Source: an uncultured Christensenella sp.
GTDB lineage: Bacteria; Bacillota; Clostridia; Christensenellales; Pumilibacteraceae
Direction of reading: 5' to 3'
DNA: 64,000 nt
NCBI GenBank assembly: GCA_910585955.1
Contig: CAJUGC010000008.1
Coordinates: forward strand, 43,327-107,326
Program-made: the position numbers and the translations under genes
The notes under the pieces: model-generated
The model's database searches: none
What the model was told of the DNA's origin: nothing
What the model saw: only the letters and a program-made list of their open reading frames with translations
Shown here: positions 59,297 through 64,000 of the stretch, piece after piece
How positions within the stretch are numbered: position 1 is the stretch's first letter
Layout of the letters: each line of letters opens with the position of its first letter

Positions 59297-59875
59297 ATGA
59301 GAAAAGGCGAACTTAAAAGAACAACAACCGAAACCGATATATTTATGTCGCTTAATATTGACGGAAGCGGCAAATGCGACATACAAAGCGGCATCGGTTT
59401 TTTAGACCATATGCTCAAACTTCTCGCGCACCACTCTAAATTCGACATCACTCTTAAATGCAAGGGAGATACGTTTGTTGACTGTCATCACTCGACAGAA
59501 GACATAGGCATAGTATTCGGAAAGCTGCTTTATGAGCTTCTCGGAGACAAAAAGGGCATAGCCCGCTACGCGCACAGCTATATTCCCATGGACGAAAGCC
59601 TGTGTCGGTGCGCATTGGATATAAGCGGAAGACCTTATCTGTGCTTTAACGCGTCTTTCAACGAAAAAATCGGAGAATTTGACAGCGAACTTATAGAAGA
59701 ATTTTTTCGTGCTGTGACAAGTTACGGATTTATCACCATGCACATAGATCTCATTCGCGGAGAGAATTCTCATCACAAAGCCGAAGCGGTTTTTAAATCC
59801 TTTGCCGTATCACTCGGCGAAGCTGTAAAAGTCGTGGGCTCAAATGTTCCGAGCAGTAAAGGAGTGATAGAATAG
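59297..59875 (+). CDS. hisB: Imidazoleglycerol-phosphate dehydratase
   Basis: 192 residues, monofunctional (no phosphatase domain). Metal-binding histidine motifs GFLDHMLKLLAHHS, VDCHHSTEDIGI and ENSHHKAEAVFK; RFAHSYIPMDESL-like YAHSYIPMDESLCRCALDI. Short gaps to hisD and hisA show one operon. Confidence 0.96.
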   Translation: MRKGELKRTTTETDIFMSLNIDGSGKCDIQSGIGFLDHMLKLLAHHSKFDITLKCKGDTFVDCHHSTEDIGIVFGKLLYELLGDKKGIARYAHSYIPMDESLCRCALDISGRPYLCFNASFNEKIGEFDSELIEEFFRAVTSYGFITMHIDLIRGENSHHKAEAVFKSFAVSLGEAVKVVGSNVPSSKGVIE

Positions 59876-59878
59876 CTC

Positions 59879-60595
59879 ATGAACATTTATCCTGCAATCG
59901 ACATCCTTGACGGCAATGCCGTACGTCTTAAATACGGAGACTATTCCAAAGTTACCGTTTACGGAAAACCGTTTGAAATGTTGCGTAAATGGGAAGAAAG
60001 CGGAGCAAAATTTGCGCATATAGTAGATCTTAACGGCGCACGCTCGGATCACGAAAATAATGCAAAAATCATCGAACAGCTTGCAAAATCGACAAAACTA
60101 TCCATTCAAGTCGGCGGAGGTATTCGTTCTATGTCAGACATAATACGTTGTTTTGACTGCGGAATAGATAGAGTTATTCTCGGAAGTGCCTGCGTTAGCA
60201 ACCAAGATTTTATAAAAGAAGCAATCGCTTTATATGGAGAAAACAGAATAATTTGCGGCGCAGACGCCAAAAACGGCTATATATCAACAGAAGGATGGAC
60301 CGCATCTACAAATATAACTCTTACAGAGTTATGCAAGCAGCTGAAATCTTTAGGCGTCACCACCGTAATTTGTACTGATATATCAAAAGACGGCGCATTA
60401 TGCGGCACTAATACCGAAAACATCACAGCCATAAGAAACATCACAAACATGAACGTAATCGCAAGCGGAGGCATTTCTTGCATCGCCGATATAGAAGATG
60501 TCAAAAACCTCGGGGCATACGGAGCCATTATAGGGCGCGCACTGTACGAAAACAAGTTCTCGCTCGAGGACGCGCTTGCCGCTGCAAAGGAGTAA
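59879..60595 (+). CDS. hisA: ProFAR isomerase HisA
   Basis: 238 residues, TIM barrel. Catalytic D8 in IYPAIDILDG, HIVDLNGA, IQVGGGIRSM, GADAKNGYISTEGW, VICTDISKDGALCGTN, IASGGISCIADIED. The N-terminal D-I-L-D-G and K-x-G-W-type signature fit HisA rather than HisF. The absence of hisH and hisF between or beside hisA and hisI is unusual. Confidence 0.94.
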   Translation: MNIYPAIDILDGNAVRLKYGDYSKVTVYGKPFEMLRKWEESGAKFAHIVDLNGARSDHENNAKIIEQLAKSTKLSIQVGGGIRSMSDIIRCFDCGIDRVILGSACVSNQDFIKEAIALYGENRIICGADAKNGYISTEGWTASTNITLTELCKQLKSLGVTTVICTDISKDGALCGTNTENITAIRNITNMNVIASGGISCIADIEDVKNLGAYGAIIGRALYENKFSLEDALAAAKE

Positions 60596-60600
60596 AAACA

Positions 60601-61257
60601 ATGTTCAATATAGACGATATAAAATTCGGCACAGACGGACTGATTCCCGCAATAGCTTGCGACGCATTTACAAACGAAGTTCTGATGCAGGCATATATGA
60701 ATAAGGAGGCGCTTGAAAAAACCATCGAAACGGGCGAAGCTCACTATTATAGCCGAAGCAGAAAAGAGCTTTGGCACAAAGGCGAGACCAGCGGAAACAT
60801 TCAAAAAGTCACATCGATATATTCCGATTGCGATAATGATTGCATCCTTTTAAAAATAATACAGACAGGCGCGGCTTGTCATACGGGTTCATACAGTTGC
60901 TTCTTTAACAATCGCGCACAATTGCAATATGCCCCAAATCTAAATGCCATAACAATGGAAATAGACGCCATTAAGAATCGTAAAGCTCACCCCGTAGCAG
61001 GCTCTTATACCAACTATCTGTTCGACAAAGGGCGAGAAAAGATATGCAAAAAAATCGGCGAAGAAGCGTCCGAGTGCATTATAGCCGCCATGAAAAGCGA
61101 TAACGTCGAATTAAGCAACGAAATTGCGGATTTGCTATACCATATTTTTGTTCTGATGGAATATCAGGGAATCGACATTGGATATCTGATGCAAGTATTA
61201 GAAGAGAGAAGATCAAGCACTCGAATTAAAAACTATCAATCCTATCCAAATCATTAG
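60601..61257 (+). CDS. hisIE: Bifunctional phosphoribosyl-AMP cyclohydrolase/PR-ATP pyrophosphatase
   Basis: 218 residues. Residues 1-115 are HisI (EVLMQAYMNKEAL, YYSRSRKELWHKGETSGN, the zinc cysteines in DCDNDC and ACHTGSYSC); residues 125-218 are HisE (YLFDKGREKICKKIGEEASE, EIADLLYHIFVLM). Carries out steps 2 and 3 after HisG. Its stop lies inside a long palindrome that ends the operon. Confidence 0.95.
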   Translation: MFNIDDIKFGTDGLIPAIACDAFTNEVLMQAYMNKEALEKTIETGEAHYYSRSRKELWHKGETSGNIQKVTSIYSDCDNDCILLKIIQTGAACHTGSYSCFFNNRAQLQYAPNLNAITMEIDAIKNRKAHPVAGSYTNYLFDKGREKICKKIGEEASECIIAAMKSDNVELSNEIADLLYHIFVLMEYQGIDIGYLMQVLEERRSSTRIKNYQSYPNH

Positions 61258-61287
61258 TATTATGTCTGACATAATACTAATGATTTG
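61247..61287 (+). terminator. 19-bp perfect palindrome at the end of the his operon
   Basis: 61247-61265 pairs with 61269-61287 (CAAATCATTAG... with ...CTAATGATTTG) around a CTG loop. It includes the hisIE stop. There is no T tract on the plus strand, so it may be a 3' stability stem rather than a classic terminator. Confidence 0.6.
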
Positions 61288-61303
61288 ACAATAATCAAAA
61301 AAA

Positions 61304-63418
61304 ATGACTAGAATAATAAACTTCAGAACATTCGTTTATACAGCAATCATCGCCCTCATAGGAGCTTTTCTAAGCATTCTTTTTTATTACAATGCAACAA
61401 TAGCCATCATATGCTTTACGATTTTGGCAACAGCAAATATAGCTCTTTTTATAATTTTCAGAAAAAAATTCAAATATGCTTTTGGGTTCGCAATAGGAGC
61501 GGCAGCCGTTATAATAATAGCGCCGTTGTCCGCCTTTACTATCAACAATCTACACGCAAATATCGATTACTCCGCCGAACACAACATAAAGTGCTCCGTT
61601 TATTCGGTTCACTCCGAAGCAGGCGAATGCGAAATCATTGCAGAGAAGATCACAATCGACAATATTGCCTGCCGTGGAAAAATGAGAATTTATGCCGAAA
61701 TTCAACCCGAAGACAAATTGGAATTCTTGCGCGAAGGCGACAGTATAGAAGTCAATGCCGATATTTATAAATCAAATCGTTTGACAGGCACAGATATTCG
61801 TTACAGCATATACGTTCATTCCGACGAAATCACTTATTACGCAGGAGAAAACAGCACATTTCAGACAGTACGGAATTCCCTCCAAAATACACTTGAACAC
61901 TTCATGGGCGATCACTATGGCAATTTGGCGTTCGGAATGATCACAGGAGAGCGTAGCGGTATGGACATAGAGTCATCCACATATTTCGGCATTGCTGGCA
62001 TAGGACATATTTTTGCCGTTTCGGGACTGCATATAGGCTTTATAGTAGCGCTGATTTCCCTTTTAACCAAGCGCTTAAGCGCAAAAATCCGAGTACCCGT
62101 TATTTTCATTTTCATGCTATTATACTCCATATTCGTAGGATTCTCACCCTCGGTAATGCGTGCGATGATAATGAGTTCTGTCTGCCTTATTACGATGATA
62201 AACGGACAACGCTCGGATATACTAAACAATCTTTCACTTGCTTTCACATTCATAATCACACTATCGCCATTAGCGCTTTTCGACGCAAGTTTTTTAATGA
62301 GCTTCTCTTCCGTTTTCGGCATTGCCTGTTTTTCAAACCCCATTATACGCACACTTAAGAAATGCAAACTTCCGCGCGCAATTTCTTCCGCAATCGCCGT
62401 TGCAGCATCGGCACAAATAGGAATTATGCCGTGCCTTTTATACTTCTTCCATAGCTTACCATTGTATTCCGTAATTGCAAATATCATTCTTTTACCCCTG
62501 ATAACCATTTGCTTTGTTCTTCTGATACTGATTTGCATTGCATTTGTACCGTTTTCATTTGTTGCGCCTTTAGCCGTTCCACAGAGCTTGCTTGTTATTT
62601 TAGACGGAGCAGCACAATTCACAGCTGCGCTTCCGTTTGCGCAAATTACGATTTATTCAAACAGCGCCGTGTTCGCACTGCTCCCGTTGTACTTTTTTAT
62701 AAGCCCTTATGTTATGTTTCCACGCCTCAAATGGATTACAAGTTTATGCGCGATTGTGTGTTGCTCTGTGATTTGCTCCGTTTCAATCATTAATTTCGGT
62801 CATGACAATGCCGTAATTCCGATAAACACATTCCATGGCGTAACCTCTTTGGTTTACAAAGACGAGAAAGTTCTCTTAATAGGAGACTGCACCGACGGCA
62901 AACAAATTTCCCGCACATTACATTCGAACTATCTCGGAAAAATCGACACCGTCTATCTTACTTCCATGAGTACCGAAACTGCCGAAGCTATTTTATATTT
63001 AAGAAACAGAAACGAATGTTCCACCGTCTATTGTCCCTATGGAAGAGAAGGCGAGGGAATAACAAAACTACTGGAAAGCGGAGTCGACATTTACATATAT
63101 GACAAAACAGAATCACCCACGGAAATAAGTTCCGAATACCTCGACGACGCTTTTATCGGATACAGCTTAAATCTTTCTCAAAGTAAGAAGCTTCTGTTTC
63201 TCGGAGCGCAAACAAGTTACAACAAACTCGACGGCACAATAATCAATTCCGTGTCTGCGATTCGCTGCAGACTCTTCAACGGTTATTTTGACGACAGAAT
63301 ATTTCTTACGAATTTTTCCGTAGATTCAATAGATATATCCGACAAATACATATATCCAATTCGAGATATAGGAAACTATATATTCGATTACGAAAGCGGT
63401 AAAATCTACATCTCTTAA
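61304..63418 (+). CDS. comEC: ComEC/Rec2-family DNA-uptake channel with degenerate hydrolase domain
   Basis: 704 residues. N-terminal membrane and soluble OB-like domain, then the competence domain with GMITGERSGMD, GIGHIFAVSGLHIGFIVAL near residue 235-250 and GFSPSVMRAMIM, with many transmembrane helices to about residue 490. The C-terminal part sits where ComEC has a metallo-beta-lactamase-like nuclease domain, but the metal signature H-x-H-x-D-H is absent; the aligned region reads VYLTSMSTETAEAILYL. The gene has no recognisable SD before the ATG at 61304. ComM and DprA elsewhere in the window belong to the same uptake process; comEA/comFA are not present. Confidence 0.85.
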   Translation: MTRIINFRTFVYTAIIALIGAFLSILFYYNATIAIICFTILATANIALFIIFRKKFKYAFGFAIGAAAVIIIAPLSAFTINNLHANIDYSAEHNIKCSVYSVHSEAGECEIIAEKITIDNIACRGKMRIYAEIQPEDKLEFLREGDSIEVNADIYKSNRLTGTDIRYSIYVHSDEITYYAGENSTFQTVRNSLQNTLEHFMGDHYGNLAFGMITGERSGMDIESSTYFGIAGIGHIFAVSGLHIGFIVALISLLTKRLSAKIRVPVIFIFMLLYSIFVGFSPSVMRAMIMSSVCLITMINGQRSDILNNLSLAFTFIITLSPLALFDASFLMSFSSVFGIACFSNPIIRTLKKCKLPRAISSAIAVAASAQIGIMPCLLYFFHSLPLYSVIANIILLPLITICFVLLILICIAFVPFSFVAPLAVPQSLLVILDGAAQFTAALPFAQITIYSNSAVFALLPLYFFISPYVMFPRLKWITSLCAIVCCSVICSVSIINFGHDNAVIPINTFHGVTSLVYKDEKVLLIGDCTDGKQISRTLHSNYLGKIDTVYLTSMSTETAEAILYLRNRNECSTVYCPYGREGEGITKLLESGVDIYIYDKTESPTEISSEYLDDAFIGYSLNLSQSKKLLFLGAQTSYNKLDGTIINSVSAIRCRLFNGYFDDRIFLTNFSVDSIDISDKYIYPIRDIGNYIFDYESGKIYIS

Positions 63419-63433
63419 GATTATTAATCTTTT
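63417..63433 (+). terminator. Weak terminator after comEC
   Basis: AAGATT-ATT-AATCTT overlapping the comEC stop, then TT. Short stem, uncertain. The remaining 63434-63511 is AT-rich with no gene seen. Confidence 0.4.
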
Positions 63434-63511
63434 ATAAATAAATCTCGCATACTTACTTATTAAAATTTTTTCTCTTTTTAAAATTTTTTTTGAATTTATC
63501 GGTTATTTTTC

Positions 63512-63540
63512 TTGACATATTTTTCGCTTTATAGTATATT
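63512..63540 (+). promoter_or_regulatory. Sigma-A promoter for the tRNA cluster
   Basis: Perfect TTGACA (63512-63517), 17-bp spacer, TATATT (63535-63540), 38 nt before the first tRNA. Confidence 0.85.
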
Positions 63541-63578
63541 GTTTAAGTCAGCGTTGCGCTGGTTTTATTTATGTGTGA

Positions 63579-63655
63579 GGGCCTTTAGCTCAGTTGGTTA
63601 GAGCAGCCGGCTCATAACCGGCTTGTCCGGGGTTCAAGTCCCTGAAGGCCCACCA
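63579..63655 (+). tRNA. tRNA with CAT anticodon (Met, or Ile2)
   Basis: 77 nt with encoded CCA. Acceptor GGGCCTT pairs with AAGGCCC; anticodon loop CTCATAA; discriminator A. It is not the initiator by its paired first base. Whether it is elongator Met or a lysidine-modified Ile2 cannot be settled by eye. Confidence 0.95.
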
Positions 63656-63679
63656 TTAACTTAATAAAGTGCCGTTTGT

Positions 63680-63756
63680 GGCCTGGTAGTTCAGATGGTT
63701 AGAACGCTAGCCTGTCACGCTAGAGGTCGAGGGTTCGAGTCCCTTCCAGGTCGCCA
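63680..63756 (+). tRNA. tRNA-Asp (GTC)
   Basis: 77 nt with encoded CCA. Acceptor GGCCTGG pairs with CCAGGTC (one G-T), anticodon loop CTGTCAC, discriminator G as expected for Asp. Confidence 0.97.
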
Positions 63757-63763
63757 TTTTTTT

Positions 63764-63839
63764 GCCTTGATAGCTCAGTCGGTAGAGCAAGGGACTGAAA
63801 ATCCCTGTGTCGGTGGTTCGATTCCGCCTCAAGGCACCA
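63764..63839 (+). tRNA. tRNA-Phe (GAA)
   Basis: 76 nt with encoded CCA. Acceptor GCCTTGA pairs with TCAAGGC, anticodon loop CTGAAAA, discriminator A. Confidence 0.97.
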
Positions 63840-63845
63840 TTTTTT

Positions 63846-63921
63846 GCCGAAGTAGCTCAATCGGTAGAGCAACTGACTTGTAATCAGTAGGTTGCGGGTT
63901 CGAGTCCCATCTTCGGCTCCA
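63846..63921 (+). tRNA. tRNA-Thr (TGT)
   Basis: 76 nt with encoded CCA. Acceptor GCCGAAG pairs with CTTCGGC, anticodon loop CTTGTAA, discriminator T. Confidence 0.97.
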
Positions 63922-63942
63922 ACATAGCGCCTCTTAGAATAC

Positions 63943-64000
<58 letters not shown>

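Overview
This window is a gene-dense stretch of chromosomal core genes from a member of the Firmicutes, most likely an uncultured, spore-lineage Clostridia. The evidence is the gene order: rplS/comM/dprA/topA/hslVU, then rpsB-tsf-pyrH-frr-uppS-cdsA-dxr-rseP-ispG-polC-rimP-nusA-ylxR-ylxQ-infB-rbfA-nrnA-truB-ribF, then efp-spoIIIAA..AH-yqhY-nusB-folD-xseAB-ispA-dxs-nadK-argR-recN, and rpmB|yloU-fakA-recG. Other signs are a short HisG paired with HisZ, a complete spoIIIA operon, MEP-pathway isoprenoid genes, strong Shine-Dalgarno sites, and sigma-A promoters with 17-bp spacers. Base composition is moderate and even. I see no phage, transposon, CRISPR array or defence genes. The species cannot be named from this window.

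Layout: 1-221 is the end of tgt. 371-9281 holds rplS, a GT-C-like membrane protein, comM, dprA, topA and hslVU. 9299-12897 holds hisS, tcdA, an RseC-like protein and glyA. 12920-15217 is an iscR-iscS-iscU Fe-S operon plus a small membrane protein. 15383-16204 holds ruvX and a DUF1292 protein with a striking Cys/His-rich tail. 16399-33955 is the long translation, isoprenoid and envelope superoperon. 33956-36494 holds nfo, pepP and efp. 36615-41283 is spoIIIAA-AH. 41374-50230 runs from yqhY to recN. 50241-51566 is a lipoprotein, convergent with rpmB (minus strand, 51630-51824). 52013-56090 holds yloU, fakA and recG. 56184-61257 is a histidine operon, 61304-63418 is comEC, and 63579-64000 is a Met-Asp-Phe-Thr-Tyr tRNA cluster cut by the window end. 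All genes except rpmB are on the plus strand.

How the genes work together: the window is mostly about making proteins (ribosomal proteins, EF-Ts, EF-P, IF2, RRF, RbfA, RimP, NusA/B, tRNA modification and tRNA genes), isoprenoid and envelope precursors (Dxs, Dxr, IspG, IspA, UppS, CdsA, RseP), Fe-S assembly (IscR/S/U, whose clusters IspG and others use), DNA repair and uptake (RecN, RecG, XseAB, DprA, ComM, ComEC, Nfo, TopA), histidine synthesis, and the SpoIIIA forespore-engulfment channel.

The most unusual item is the gene at the normal polC locus (24491-26059). It encodes only the PolC N-terminal domain, OB fold and an apparently intact DEDDh proofreading exonuclease, and it ends exactly where the exonuclease ends. 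The PHP and polymerase domains are absent and leave no remnant before the next promoter. Other points of interest are the Cys-rich DUF1292 tail, a nadK whose promoter implies a leaderless mRNA, a his operon without hisC/H/F, a ComEC whose metallo-hydrolase domain has lost its metal motif, a long palindrome next to the iscR promoter, and a recN cluster lacking tlyA and spoIVB-spo0A. No wholly new multi-gene system is evident.
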